Notes under the pieces: generated by a model
The model's input: the letters and a program-made list of their open reading frames with translations, nothing else
The model's database searches: none
What the model was told of the DNA's origin: nothing
Assembly (NCBI GenBank): GCA_026874595.1
Contig: CM049313.1
Coordinates: forward strand, 18,785,508-18,849,507
DNA from: Sipunculus nudus
Taxonomy: Eukaryota; Annelida; Sipuncula; Golfingiida; Sipunculidae
Length of the DNA stretch: 64,000 nt
Reading direction: 5' to 3'
Program-made: the position numbers and the translations under genes
In this document: positions 36,140-48,727 of the stretch, in pieces
Numbering within the stretch: position 1 is the stretch's first letter
How the letters are laid out: every line of letters begins with the position of its first letter

Positions 36140-36480
36140 GGGATGTTTCCATGTGTCCGTCAGCGTTTATATCAATGCGCATATTATTAGCCTATATATG
36201 CGTGAAAATCGCCACAGGAGCGATTTTCACGGATAGGGTCTACATGAAATCAGGGCCGGATTCAAGGTAAAATGACGCCACTTCACCATGTAATTGTGGA
36301 AGGCCTGCTCTGTCCACTACAAATATACAAAGTAGCCTATTCGTCTGCCAGTTCACGCATATACGCATAGGCCTATACGCGCACTGTGCACATGGAAACA
36401 CCTAGATTTTTTTTTCACACAAAGGCCTATATGTATAGGCCTACGCGCACATGTATGGAAACACACCTGACCTTTAAGTT
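36140..36480. repeat. Palindrome-rich MITE-like segment
   Basis: GGATGTTTCCATGTG near 36142 is mirrored by CACATGGAAACACC at about 36389-36402 and by a second CATGTATGGAAACACACC near 36452. Between them, 36201-36231 is a hairpin with 12-bp arms (CGTGAAAATCGC and GCGATTTTCACG, 7-nt loop). The layout suggests a small inverted-repeat element, perhaps two overlapping copies. I could not fix ends by a target duplication. Confidence 0.4.
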
Positions 36481-37693
36481 AAATTGAGTTGGTGCATTTT
36501 CACCTATATTGATTTATAGAAATAGGCCTATCACTAATTTGCCCCGCAGAAAAGCTTGATGAACAGGATATGGTGAAACACTTTTTGTCAGTTCACTCAT
36601 AATGATATATATATATATATATATATAGACGTCTACCGGGCACTGCAAAGACATTAGTGCTGTTCAACTGCATATATATGAAGTCCAAAATATCCACCCC
36701 AAAAGCCTCAGCGGGTGTTTGTGAAGCCCGTCAGCGTTCAGTTCTGGACAAATTTTTTGTAGCCACAGCCGGTACTAATCTGTTTACATTTGTAAAAAAA
36801 GTGCCACTTTTAATACCTTAAACAAAAAGTTGCGAAAATTTACAATATTCCATGCGAATCCCCAATTTCATGACCCCGAGAATGCGGCACAGGCATCTTG
36901 CCAACCCTACTTGAAATGAACTGGCCGGAATATTCTCCTAACTTTTGACCGCTTTGGGCGTACTTGCCTTGCAATGTGGGCGATCCCATTTCAAGGTTGG
37001 TATGACCCCAGACACTTAAGATTATTTTAGATACTAAAGATTTGTCTTTGTCTTGGGACACGTTACAGGCAAAAATAAAACCATATGTTCAGAAATAACA
37101 TTCTATACACAAATAGGTATGTCGGGACAACCATTGTATATGTGTCTCATTTAAAAAAGGGGCAGTGTGTGGTTTTGAATATATGTTTCTGCGATTACCT
37201 ATAAATTCAGATTAGGCCTAAACGCATGAATTTAAATCCCTTAAAATTGTACAAAAATCAACGCAAGGCAGGCTGGGAACCATGTTAATAAAATACTATG
37301 CTTGCGACAGCCATTTATTTAAACTTTGCCAGAAAAGGTCATGTGCGTATTCAAATGACTGAGTGAGGGATTGTGGCGAACATACAGAAAAAAATGCCTA
37401 AGCTTTATATTGTCGTCAGATTGTAAGGACTGCGTGACCCCCGCCCAGAGAGCCGCCAGTGATACATTGTAAATGGTTCGCTGGTGCTGCAGGCCCGGTA
37501 CACGTGCCTGGGAGAAATCAAGGGCACATATGCACGGTGTACAAGCTTTTGCCGTTTTATTATTATTTACACTGGCACTTCTAATCATCATTCAAAAGGA
37601 TAGTAAATTGGGAGATGGGGGCACTAAGTAGAAACCGCGTTTTTTTTTTATGACGAATACGACAATTTTTAGCCGAGTTTTCATAATAATTTT

Positions 37694-39207
37694 ATTAGCT
37701 CAGCTGACTATAAGTCATCTGAGCTATAGTCATGGTCCATTGTCCGTCGTCCGTCCGTCTGTCTGTCCGTCGTCCGTCCGTCCGTAAGACTGGCACGTTT
37801 CGACACCGTTGGACCTACAAATCTGAATTTCGGCATACAGTTAGATGTCCCCATAATCTCCTACCATGCCAAAAAATTGGGTCAATAGGACTTCGTTCCC
37901 CTGAGATATTGAGGAAAAACCTCAATTTTTTATTAAAAATCTATTTTCACACTTCAGGACTGCCTAATATCAAAACCACTCATCTGGTTTTCTTCATATT
38001 TACCATAAATATTCCTCTATATAGTTCCTATGTACATACCAGATATTAAGTCAGTATGATATAATTTAAAAAAGTTATGGGCCCAAACATAATGGACTTT
38101 GTAAAAAAAATCAGGAAGATATTTGGTCACTTAAGACCAAAAGTGTTAAAGGTAGGGACTTTTTTCCAGTAATACAACTTTAATTAATGAAAATTTAATT
38201 GTATACCAAAAATTAGATCAAAATTTGTTAAATTTTTTTAAATATTGGCAAAAATATAAAATTGGTACCTTAAATTTTGCCCAACTTTGGCCATGGCACG
38301 TTTTTTTCCTGTAAGTACTGTGGATTTAATTTTCACACCATGTATACATAAGGATTTAATCTGTTAAAATCTGAAATTTGAAAATAAAAGCTGCAAAATT
38401 AGGCTAGTTATTGAATTTTTTTGGAGGCTCTTGTTGTATTCCCTTACATTGTCAAGCAGTCCACTTTGATGACTGTAGGTCATTCAGTGCACATCTCTAT
38501 GCTCCCCAGGCTGTTGACATAATTTTAGATGTCCCCAAAATCTCCTACCATACTGAAAATTGGGTCATTAGGACTTTGTTCCTTCGAGATATTAAGGAAA
38601 AAAAACTCCGTTTTCCATAAAAAAAGCCATTGTTACACTTCAAGGCTGCCAAATATCAAAACCACTGATCTGTTTTTGATCGTATTTAGTATTCACATTC
38701 TTTTATACATTTTCTATGAACATACCAAAAATTAGGTTAGTATTGGGTATTATTTTGAAGTTATGGGCCAAAACATAATGCAATTTTTTAAAAATCAGGA
38801 AATATATTTACTCACATGAGAATTGCTGAACCTAGAGACTTTTTTTCAGGAATATAACTTTATTTAATCAAGATTCAATTGTTTACCCAAAATTAGATCT
38901 GAATTTTGCAAATTTTTCAAGTTATCAGCATAAATAAAAAATCAATGCATTCATATTTGCTCAAATATATCCCAATTTTCAACCCCTCCTAAATAAATAA
39001 AATATAAACCACTATATTTGACTCTATTAATCCATCAGTCAGGTTATTTCATTTATCATTTACTCACATATTACATTACATTCCTTTATAATAGCCCAAC
39101 ATGTCCATGATATTCATAAGCTTTATCGACTCGATATAGTATCACAGTGGAGAAACATTTATGGTCCAATCACGATCAGCTGAGCGCCGTGACCCATGGG
39201 TCCCTTG
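37694..39207 (+). mobile_element. Hairpin-capped modular repeat (family A), copy 2
   Basis: The head at 37694 carries arms GCTCAGcTGAC and GTCAtCTGAGC around TATAA, then a GTCCGTCC-rich tract. The body has two related modules of about 0.7 kb, each with TCCTACCATnC and ATTGGGTCA. It closes with CAGCTGAGCGCCGTGACCCATGGGTCCCTTG-type sequence, including the exact palindrome GACCCATGGGTC (39191-39202). GCTCAGCTGA occurs at the head and, inverted, near the tail. It is closely similar to copy 3 in the same orientation. No protein is encoded. Confidence 0.75.
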
Positions 39208-39650
39208 GTGTTAATTTAAGCATCTGAAACAACGTAGCCTATCGAACTTATCGAAGGGAGAGAGCAGGGGTGTAATTCATGTACGGTCATATAGGCTTAG
39301 CACGGGCTACATACATGAAATTAAGCATATATCAAGTTCGCGTTTCGTCCCAGTTAACTTATTTTTGACCATATGACAGATCCTGAACATAGAAAATTTC
39401 ATGAAAGACAGAAATTTTTATGAAAATGCACGTATGGACTTTTTTTCACAATGCCTGCAGATACTGGCCTGATTTTTGGTGTGTTGCTTGATAATGACCA
39501 GTTATAGATCGAGTTTGCATTTTGCCCTTGTTGACCTACTTTTGACCATATGACACCTCCTGAACTTAAAAAAAATTTTACAAAATTTAACAAATGTTTC
39601 TAATTTGCCCCCGGTGGGGGCATTCGTGTCGTTCCGACACATCTAGTTTA
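39208..39650 (+). mobile_element. Fragment of family B repeat with helitron-like 3' end
   Basis: Two diverged modules of about 180 bp (TTTTGACCATATGACA strings) lead to GCCCCCGGTGGGGGCATTCG. A 6-bp hairpin follows, GTGTCG-TTC-CGACAC (39626-39640), then AT and CTAG (39643-39646) before TTT. A hairpin just before a CTRR terminus followed by T is the Helitron 3' signature. The 5' part is absent or diverged, and no Rep/helicase sequence is present. Confidence 0.5.
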
Positions 39651-40047
39651 AATTTATTATATGTCTTAAACTAGGGAAAATATGGGTCTGAATAAAGCCT
39701 GGGTAAAACCTTGTTTATTCAACCTGGATGGTGGGTAAAACCTGTGAACCCTGTCCTAATTAACCCAGCTGTCAGATGTTGTTTTTGCCACACCCCTCTA
39801 GCCCTGGCAGCATGCCATGCCTGGAGCTGTGCTGGCCAGTGGTCACAGGTTTGCTTGAATGTTGGCTCAGGACTGGTTCTGCATCTACAATCAAAAACAT
39901 AAATATCTCTGCACAGAATAATGATACTGGCTTCATTTAAATCACAAATAATAGCCAAATTTTGAAAATGACATTTTCCTCCTGTAATTCCATGTAATTA
40001 CCAGTTAATCCTAGGTTTTTCCCACTGTCTGCTAGTTTTTCCCAGTA

Positions 40048-40056
40048 AAATTTTCA
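40048..40056. repeat. 9-bp target duplication (left) of the Mutator-like element
   Basis: AAATTTTCA precedes the element and is repeated exactly at 42153-42161. Nine base pairs is the Mutator superfamily value. Confidence 0.8.
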
Positions 40057-41312
40057 GAGACTGCCTAAAACGCGTGCACGCCTGTGTGCACGCCTACTTG
40101 CACGCAGTTTCGACTGCCTTAGCAAGTGCCTAAATCGCGTGCTGCCGGATTTTGTGGACAACAACGTCTGACCAGAAAAAAAGTTATTGTGGGGTGTGTT
40201 TTGTTAATTTGTATGATGGAACTTATTATTATTTATTATATATATATATGATTTATGTTTATATTATATTTATATAATTTATGTGGGTATTAACATAAAC
40301 AGTATTCATCATGAATATTTTTTTCACTGTTCATATGTGAGAAATTATAAAAGAATTAATTATTATTAGTCATTTGATTTAAATAATCATAAAAGACCGA
40401 ATTCGATTATTAAATTCATATTGAGAATACAATTATCACTAATAATATTTCTTGGGTGTCTTTATTCTGAGGAAGTGAACTGAAGCCACATACTGGTTAC
40501 AACAAAATTATTTACAACAAACACAACATGTACAGAAATATGTGATACAATAAATATGTACAGAATATCATTACTGTTATAACAGGCAAAAAAAGGACAA
40601 AGTTAAATATATTATGAAAAACAAGTTACTGAGACATATACCACGTATACCAATCCAACTAAAACACGTACTAGCCATTCTAGAATAATTAGTATGGCTT
40701 TAAAAATAAAAATTGACCATGTAACAACCAAGAACTTGAATGTGAAATATATATTTTTATTACATTTTACCCTATTTACATATGTGACAAATCCATCTTT
40801 TTCTCCTAAGTTCTAGATTTCCAAGATTACATAAAAAATGAAACCATTTATCACAACTGTCACATTGAACCATTTCAGATATACCGTCAGTTAGTTGTAT
40901 TCAAATGGACACAATAACTAAAACTTTTTATAAGTGTAAAATCTAAGATCACTATCCCAGATTAAGCTAATTTTATACATAATTTTTTTACATTTTAATT
41001 AAGCAATATATTACAGTTCAGTTATTTTGCAGGTCACTTTAGCGATATGACTAATCCTTATATTTTAAATACATACAGCAAAAATGAATTATTGATTAGA
41101 TCCTTTGATGTTTTGATTGCCTGTGACTGGTTGAGTAAATCATAGCTTCTGTATTACATTGGCCATTATTCCAGTGAATGTTTGGCAAAATTGGCATACA
41201 CATTTAACATTTAATGGCACCAAACTTAAAAATTTAGACAATTAAGAATTCATGTAAACTGGTACCTGTCCTATTGTACCAGTACATAACTAGTGTAATT
41301 ATTCTATTATTA

Positions 41313-41345
<33 letters not shown>

Positions 41346-41416
41346 GCGAAAGTAAAGATAAACAGTGATGCCTTTAAGATAGACTAACTAGTTTATTAAC
41401 ACACGAGCTTTCGAAG

Positions 41417-41468
<52 letters not shown>

Positions 41469-42152
41469 CTGTCAAAATCGGTAGGCTATTAATTATTAAT
41501 AAATTGGGCCATTGCTTTGAATTATAAACAGGTACTTTCAAAATGGTAATGTTTGTCTTTTAGTTTGTACATCTTTTATTCTGCAAGTATTGAATGCATG
41601 ACGTTGAAGTAGTAAAAAGCCATGGAACTTTGTAAGTAATAAAGAAGACACAAGGTGTCATAATAAATTTAATGGGGTGAATAATACGTAGCATGTTATT
41701 ACAAAACGATATTTGCAAGGCGTATACTTACTGGATCATTGCCTCCAAGTATAGTCATTTTCATACATAATTTTTACATATTTATCTTTCCGTCCGCCCT
41801 CTCTGCCATTCAACTAAAAATGGACTCCTCAACTGCTTTTTTCCAAGTAAACCTGTTGCAGCATGCAGTGTTACGTCGCCGTTACTCCCCGCGTCGTGGC
41901 TATCCTTCATGCTTGTGATGTACAGCTGTAATCTTCATATTAATAGTAAAAGAATAATCATGTTATTCCCCGCATAAATTATATAAAGTTCCCTCATACA
42001 AATTAACAAAACACCCCCAAAAATAACTATTTTTCTGGCCAGACGTTGTTGTCCGCAAACCGGGCCGCACGCGGTTTAGGCACTTGCTAAAGCAGTCGAA
42101 ACTGCGTGCATGTAGGCGTGCATGCAGGCGTGCACGCGTTTTAGGCAGTCCC
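40057..42152. mobile_element. Non-autonomous Mutator-like element (2,096 bp) with ~185-bp inverted repeats
   Basis: The left end GAGACTGCCTAAAACGCG and the right end (inverted, GGGACTGCCTAAAACGCG) stay similar for about 185 bp. Shared strings include GTGCACGCC, GCAGTTTCGACTGC, AGCAAGTGCCTAAA, GACAACAACGTCTG and GTTTTGTTAATTTGTATGA. An exact 9-bp duplication AAATTTTCA flanks it. Long inverted repeats plus 9-bp duplication point to the MULE group. There is no transposase in the AT-rich interior, which was itself hit by a (TA)n-associated insertion at 41312-41465. Confidence 0.8.
41339..41417. mobile_element. Probable Penelope-like tail fragment inside (TA)n
   Basis: A unique 79-bp segment (GCGAAAGTAAAG ... 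CACACGAGCTTTCGAAGC) is bracketed by TA tracts at 41312-41338 and 41418-41465. GCGAAAG near its left and CTTTCG near its right are complementary. The setting is the same as that of the hammerhead palindrome, but no CTGATGA/GAAA core is present. Confidence 0.4.
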
Positions 42153-42550
42153 AAATTTTCAACCCTTAGTTGTTCTGTTAAGATCTCATCATGAGATGGT
42201 GGGTTCAAATCCAGATAGGGACAACTTGTGACATTCATTGACAAATCATGGTAAGAAAGGAGAGGCATCTGGTGGAACACATAAGAAATAAATATGAAGA
42301 AATAAGCAGGGATTGTGAACCTGGTGCAGAGAGTGAATCTCAGTTTAACACATTATACATATGCTTTAGCTTATTGACATTTGTTGAAGCATGTAGTGTT
42401 CTCTGCAGGTGTCATTCCAACTTAACCTTAATTGGGTACAGCCAAAGTCACCCTGGTGTTGTTTAAGCGCAGAAACTTGCCTCTCCCCTCTCCCTGGCAA
42501 AAAACTTGCTGTAACCTTCAGCCAGTCAAGGCTTCCTTGGATGATTTTCA

Positions 42551-42571
42551 GGCCCCCCCCCCCCCCCCCCC
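42551..42571. repeat. C homopolymer
   Basis: About 19-20 consecutive C. Other such runs lie near 24060, 57336-57353 and 57697-57711 (C) and 33476 and 33972 (G). Confidence 0.9.
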
Positions 42572-42578
42572 AAAATTC

Positions 42579-42787
42579 ACTGAGTGGATGTATACCAGTG
42601 GCTTGGGGTGTTAAGGCATTGGCCAATGAGTGGATGTGGGTGCTGTATGCCAATGGCAGTGTTCATGCACTCGCCACTGAGTGGATGTGGGTCCTGTATG
42701 CCAGTGGCTGGGGGTGTTTAGGCACTCCCCACTGAGTGGACTTGGGTCCTGTATGCAAGTGGCTGGGGGTGTTCATGCACTCACCAC
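42579..42787. repeat. 55-bp minisatellite, left block
   Basis: Diverged ~55-bp units of the form CACTGAGTGGATGTGGGTGC-TGTATGCCAGTGGCTGGGGG-TGTTCAGGCACTCGC. The array is split by the hAT-like insertion at 42788 and resumes at 45148. Confidence 0.85.
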
Positions 42788-45147
42788 TAGACCTGGGGTC
42801 TATTCCAATTTTAGAACTTTTATGAAACTTCAATTCCAATTCAATTCAGTTCAATGTGCTGGAGAAAAATATCAATTCTAATTTAATTCAAATAATTTTA
42901 ATTCAATTCAAATTCAATTCGCAATTCAAAGTTGCAGTCATTTGAAAATTTCTTTGCTGGGTAATGTGTGTTATCACAGGTGTTCTATTACTTTTGCACA
43001 AATACACAACTTACTGTAAAGTTTTGTTCAGATTTGGTAGAATTTGCTCCAAAACTAAATGAAATCCCATTTCATTATATTTCATATGTATACTAGTATT
43101 CATTAAAATTAAGTTTTTCAGTATGGTAAGGCATAGCAGCCAGACAGGTTTCACTGAATTTACTGGGCAATTGTGCCTTTAGATCAGGTAAACTGCCCAT
43201 ATATGAACAAAGGTTTATTTGATTTCAAATGAGTGGCCATTTTTACCTAGTGCTTTTAATATATATACAAATATTCAATTTTTCTTGGTGATGAAAAACA
43301 TAAAAGTTCTCATAATTAAGAGGAGGGGGTGATTTCAGCAGATCACCTAACAATAGGATAAATAAATTCACTTAGTTAAAGTCATGCTGCAAGCACATGT
43401 ATGATCTAGTTAATTTATATACATATTCTTTTAAAACTATTCTTTTAATACTTGTCTGTTATTTCATGGTACCAATTTTGAAGACCTTCATTCAATATCT
43501 TAAATTATGTTAATTTATATTTTGAAAATTAAATGAACCATTTTTTTCACAATATTAATTTATCTGATTATATAATATGAGAAAATAAGTAACTGTTAAT
43601 ATTTTATTATTTAATATGTGAAATTTTGATATCAAATAATTAGATCCTGTTATGTACAAAATTTAAAGTACATGATTGTTTAATATCAAATTTATTGTGA
43701 AAGAGATATATATAATATTTTATTTGTTTTGTAAAATTGATGTAAGTTTAATTCACTCTCTATATTCCTAAATTATCCTATGCTGGTTTTGCTGCAATGA
43801 AGAAGGGCATGCCTGAAGAATAAAAGCCATGCATGCTAGCATTATTGTAAAGTTTACCAGCTCTCTTTTCACTCTCAAGATGTGATAAAATAATACACCC
43901 GAGAAGATGGGTACTTTTGTCTCCAGTTTAGAATCTGTCCAGAATCTTGACGTAAACAGTATTTTTATTGGATATATTTATAAGGATTGGGAAACAGGAC
44001 ACAGCCCTACATAAATTCCTCTCCTGATACATACATAAAGGACTGAATTGTCAGTTTTGATACTAAATAATAATATGCAATAATCATGAATACTATGATA
44101 ACTTTGGAGAAAATTTTTAGTTACACTGAAAATCTTAATTTTTTTACTAGGAGAAAAAAGATCAAATCTAAATGGAAGTATGTACCATAAAATAAATTTA
44201 TGTGAAATATATATGAAAATAATATAAAATGTACAAGTATGCATATTATTATAAATCAATATTTTACGTATGCCAGGTCCTGTACAATGGGTTGCTTTTA
44301 AATTACATGTATTCAAGAGTTCATACAATTATCTTATCATTTCGACTTAAAGCGTCCATATAATCATGGAGTTTTCAAAATATAAAAAAAAACATAATTA
44401 AAGAAGCTGAAATAATTAAGATCTCCAGTATCATTAGGCTTCTTGTAAATGACAGACACAGTATAAGAAAATTGTGTAGGTTATAACTGGATGATATAGG
44501 TACTTGTTATATTATTTAAAAATGACTGTAGTGCTAGTTTATAGCACTCATGGCTGCACAAGGTCTAGAATCCACTCATCAGTTTAAGTAATAGTAATAG
44601 TAATAGTAATAGATACCCAAGTAATAGTAATAGTAATAGAAGATAAACTGTGGTAATAGTAATAGTAATAGTAATATCAGAAATTGAAAGTAATAGTAAT
44701 AGTAATAGAACATCTGTAATAGACCCCATGTCTGCTGTAACAGCTCTAATTTATATCTATTATTATTACTGTTACTATAAAAAGCTTATTATTATATTAA
44801 TATTTTCTCATTTTCGGTCTGCTGAGAATGCTGATATGGATACAAACAGTGGAGGAACAGTGATTAAAAAGCATTGAAGCTGTTATCATGCTCCTTGTGT
44901 CATCCATGAGAGGCATTTGTGTTTAAGTATAACCAAATACTGCATAACTGTTTGAAATGACCTTGAGCAACTTCCAGTGAGCGACACTTTGGGAAATATG
45001 AGTTGGAACTTTTGTTCATCAATTCAGATCAATTAAGTGGAGCCTGTAAACTTCAATTCCAATTCATTTCATTTTCACTTTTTTCAATTCAAATTCATTC
45101 AATTTTCCATTCAATTCCAATTCAGTTCGGAATTGACTCCAGGTCTG
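42788..45147. mobile_element. Non-autonomous hAT-like element (2,360 bp) inserted in the minisatellite
   Basis: Termini are TAGACCTGGGGTC and, inverted from the other end, CAGACCTGGAGTC. The 8-bp CTCACCAC is present on both sides (42780-42787 and 45148-45155), exactly the hAT duplication length. Removing the element restores the 55-bp minisatellite unit. Both subterminal regions are packed with AATTC/TTCAATTC strings (42825-42930 and 45048-45130), which could be transposase-binding repeats. The interior has an (AGTAAT)n tract and no recognisable transposase. Confidence 0.82.
44586..44710. repeat. (AGTAAT)n hexanucleotide repeat
   Basis: Interrupted blocks of AGTAAT/AATAGT repeats (44586-44612, 44622-44640, 44652-44676, 44688-44709) inside the hAT-like element. 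Confidence 0.9.
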
Positions 45148-45505
45148 CTCACCACTGAGTGGACATGGGTGCTGTATCCCATTCCCAGTGGCTGTGGTGT
45201 TCATGCACTCACCACTGAGTGGATGTGGGTGCTGTATGCCAGTGGCTGGGGGTGTTCAGGTACTCGCCACTGAGTGGACGTGGGTGCAGTATGCCAGTGG
45301 CTGTGGTGTTCATGCACTCGCCACTGAGTGGATGTGGGTGCAGTATGCCAGTGGCTGTAGGTGTTCAGGCACTTCCCACTGAGTGGCCATTCGTGCTGTA
45401 TGCCAGTGGCTTGGGGTGTTCAGGCACTTGCCACTGAGTGGACATTCGTGCTGTATGCCAGTGGCTGGGGGTGTTGAGGCACTCGCAACTGTGTGGACAT
45501 GGGTG
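45148..45505. repeat. 55-bp minisatellite, right block
   Basis: About six units of the same ~55-bp sequence as 42579-42787. Open frames across it (repeated LSG.G.CMPVA and TEWMWVLYASG peptides) switch frame with unit-length changes and are not genes. Confidence 0.88.
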
Positions 45506-47363
45506 CTGCTGCTTTGTTCACCCATCTGGTCTCTCATCTTCAACTCGTTTTCAAATGATCCAGAGCTATGCTGCGTTGGATGCTTTTGTGCTTGGCTTGG
45601 ATAGGCATTTACAAAATTATAGCTGTTAGCTGCCTCATCCCTGTCTCTGTACAAATTTCACTTAACTTCATACCAAAATAAAAATAAAAAAAGCTCATAA
45701 CTGTCCAATTTGATGTTGTTGAGGGAGCTGGCTTAGCCCTGAAAACCCTACTCAGTAGGCAATGACGATTTGACTGGTAAGCCTACTTGAGTCGTGATAT
45801 AAGCAATATTGAGGAATACATTGCAGTGGTCTTCCATCATGTTGCATTCTTATTGTGTGGTAAATAGCCCATAATCTTAACATTATGCTACAAATGATGA
45901 ATTAACACAAGAGAACACAAGTGAACTAACAATCCAAACTAAAACACCATCTCCATGGTAACAAGTCATTTCCTGTATCACGTGAAAGCTGGCTGCGTAG
46001 TATCCTGTGCGAGCCATGCTTGTATTCATGCAGTCAGAAACTCAACAAACGCGCAAAATGTTTACCAAAATGCTGAGTTAAAATGGAACTTTCCTCACTC
46101 ATGTTTGGTGTTGTAAGAAAGTACACTAAAAATGCTATCAATTATTCTAGTTTACCTGTATGTCACTTGACATTGTACCTGTAGGCCATGAGGCATTGTC
46201 AAAAATTACAAAATTATTTGTTAGGGGCCTTATAATGCGTTCATCAGACCTAGATGTAAAGGCAGTCTTGACAGCCAGTAATCTTGTCAGAAGGCTGATG
46301 TGGCGCTAGAGCTGGCTTGGCCATGTTTCGGCTACGTCACCGTCTTCCCCTTCTTCAGCTTTTGCTGATATGAATCAAAGGAAATCTTGAGGTGTGTATT
46401 TTACTATGAATTTCTAATTTTCTCTTTTTGGGAGTCACACCTTTTCACTAGTTGCAGAATTGTACATGTGTACCAGATTTTACCTTGTGCATATAAAATG
46501 ATAACTACCCCGCTCCATGGATGCAGGTGACATTGATGTCTGTCTGTCTGTCAGATTTTTTTTGTTTCCCTGCTTAAACTTTCCTAAATTTTATCTGATT
46601 TCATTCAAATTTGGGTCAGTGATTGCTCTCATGCATACCTTGGTTGTGACTGGTTTTGGAGTGTGTATCTGAAAAAATAATTCTCTCCAACTCAGAAACA
46701 ATATGATCAAATTTTGGTTTAATTTCTATGTATGCCTGCAGATGTCTCCACATGTCATAGTCGATCTGCTTAAGTTTTCATGTGCCCTCAAGATTTCTCC
46801 TCATCAGAATTTTGGTTTATTATCAAGCATGAAAGACAACAAGAGCCCAAAGCAGGGGACATTAATTCCACAAATTTGCTTGTTTTTCTGGAGATTGGTA
46901 TGCTTAAAGTAGAAGTGGACAGCTTTTGTAATATGCAATATGATGAAGACTGCCAAAAGGCTGTAAACATTGTCAAAATAAATAATAACAGTTCATTTTT
47001 ATTATGTCATCATGATAACGAACATTAGATTCCTGTGCAATCAGTGCCACCTGATTCCTAAAGCTTCATGCATCTCAAAATCCCTAAAATGTTAAAGAAA
47101 AAATCTTTTTAATTTTGCCAGCAATGCCTGTGATTAAACACTAGAATAGTGACCTCACTGGCCTGCCAATCTGTAAATAATCTCAAACCAGCCAAAAAAT
47201 ACGAAGTTCAGTAAATGATAAATTCAACTTATAAAGATTTGTAACATATCTGAAAAAGTGTATATGTAAATTAGTGGCCAAGCCTTGATGATAAACAAAG
47301 CTTTTAACCATTGCACTAGTCATGATACCTGACTTATGATCCAGTGATTCCTATCCTTTACAG

Positions 47364-47513
47364 AACCCTGTACTGCAAAGATTTCAGAGCACCCTGGTGG
47401 TGGCTGAACACAACAATGACCAGCTTACACCTATCACCCTCAACACGATCACTGCAGCCAGTCGCCTGGGAGGGGAAGTTTCATGTCTGGTGGCAGGGGA
47501 AAATTGTGCAAAG
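47364..47513 (+). CDS. ETFA: ETFA exon 2
   Basis: Fifty codons, phase 0 at both ends, acceptor CTTTACAG and donor GTAAGT. It encodes the end of the presequence and the first strands of domain [21 protein letters not shown], then [17 protein letters not shown]. Human ETFA is nearly the same here ([15 protein letters not shown]). This N-terminal domain packs against ETF-beta rather than contacting FAD. Confidence 0.95.
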
Positions 47514-48542
47514 GTAAGTGAGGCATGAACTGGTAATTATTCAGAAAAAGTGACTGATTGATGAGTCTTCATTTCCTTGGTTTATATATTTTAGTTATTT
47601 TTTAAGGCTTTAAGCAAACCCGATATCTCTGTATTATTGGTAAATTTGCTCATTTGTTCTTGTTGGAAAACAACGCATTTGCATGTCAGCTGTTGGTAAT
47701 TCCTTGTAGCATCCAGTTTTGTGTCCAGTAGGTCCGGTTTACCATTAACTGCAACATGTGTATGTATATATAGAGAAGTATCATTTGGTACTGGGTTTTC
47801 ACAGAAAAATCTTATTTTTGGTTTGCAGAGTGTTCCTCTATGTCTTTATGATATAATAATTAAGCCCTAATATACATTGCCTTAAGCCTTTTGACTACAA
47901 ATCTCTGTACCTATTGATTAGTTTTCACTTACATCAATATGTCTTTAGCTACATTGAATAAAATGAAAGTATTCACCTGAATTTCACCAAAATATATAAA
48001 AGGCAACTCTTGTTCACACCCATGATTTTAGATAATCTTAGATTTCATGAAGCTATCCAAGTTAAAAATAGCAGATTATACAACGTTTTGCTGTGATTAC
48101 CAGTGTCAACTGACAAGATATCTTATCTAATCAGTCTCCAACCTCTCCTCCCGATGACCTACCAGGATAAGTAAGTTGGAGATAAATGATACTGTTAGAG
48201 TCTGCTTATCTAACTTTAGAAAGTCACAGCCACATGGGGTCCAGTGCTGTTATGTAAAATTCTGATTAATTATTTTTCAGATAAAGCTAGAATAAGTGAT
48301 TGCTTGCACTTATACTCAAAGGATAGTCAGTTTTTTTCCTATATCGTTTATTTGTCTTTTGGCTCTCATGTAAACATAGATAATCACACTTGAATTTCAG
48401 AGGACTTTTTCTGTTGAACATATCATCATCATCATCACCATTGTAACTTACTGTATATTCTCAAACATAGCTTATTAGTGCAAACAATTATTGCTTGCCT
48501 TCATACAGATACCAGTACTCATTTAAATTCTTTCTATCCTAG

Positions 48543-48624
48543 GTTGCTGAGGAGCTGAGCAAAGTGAAAGGTGTAAACAAAATTTTATTAGCAGACAATG
48601 CAGCATTCAGTGGTTTCATGCCAG
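48543..48624 (+). CDS. ETFA: ETFA exon 3
   Basis: 27 codons plus one base (phase 1 donor GTAAGT). It reads VAEELSKVKGVNKILLADNA then AFSGFMP, matching the alpha/beta fold of domain I after the CLVAG strand. It is flanked downstream by nested family A and B repeats in intron 3. Confidence 0.93.
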
Positions 48625-48727
48625 GTAAGTTTCCTAGTATCTTCACATAATTCATAATACTTATAAGTAGTTTTTAAAATACTGTTTGAATTGACAGATC
48701 TTACATATAAACTTTAGGCGATATTTT

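Larger units (their letters stand above)
34696..47363 (+). other. ETFA intron 1 (12.7 kb), repeat-filled
   Basis: It runs from the GTAAGT donor to the CTTTACAG acceptor ending at 47363. It holds the hammerhead palindrome (34991-35166), family A copy 2, a helitron-like 3' end (39.6 kb), the Mutator-like element (40057-42152), and the minisatellite with its hAT-like insertion (42579-45505). The segments 35201-37693, 39651-40047 and 45506-47363 show no gene. Confidence 0.85.

Noticed and set aside
42579-45505. CRISPR-like array
   Set aside because: The units are tandem without unique spacers, and the context is an animal intron.
45037-45654. Overlapping open frames with repeated Cys/Gly/Trp peptides
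   Set aside because: All read through the 55-bp minisatellite; unit length varies (54-55 bp), so frame is not kept between units.
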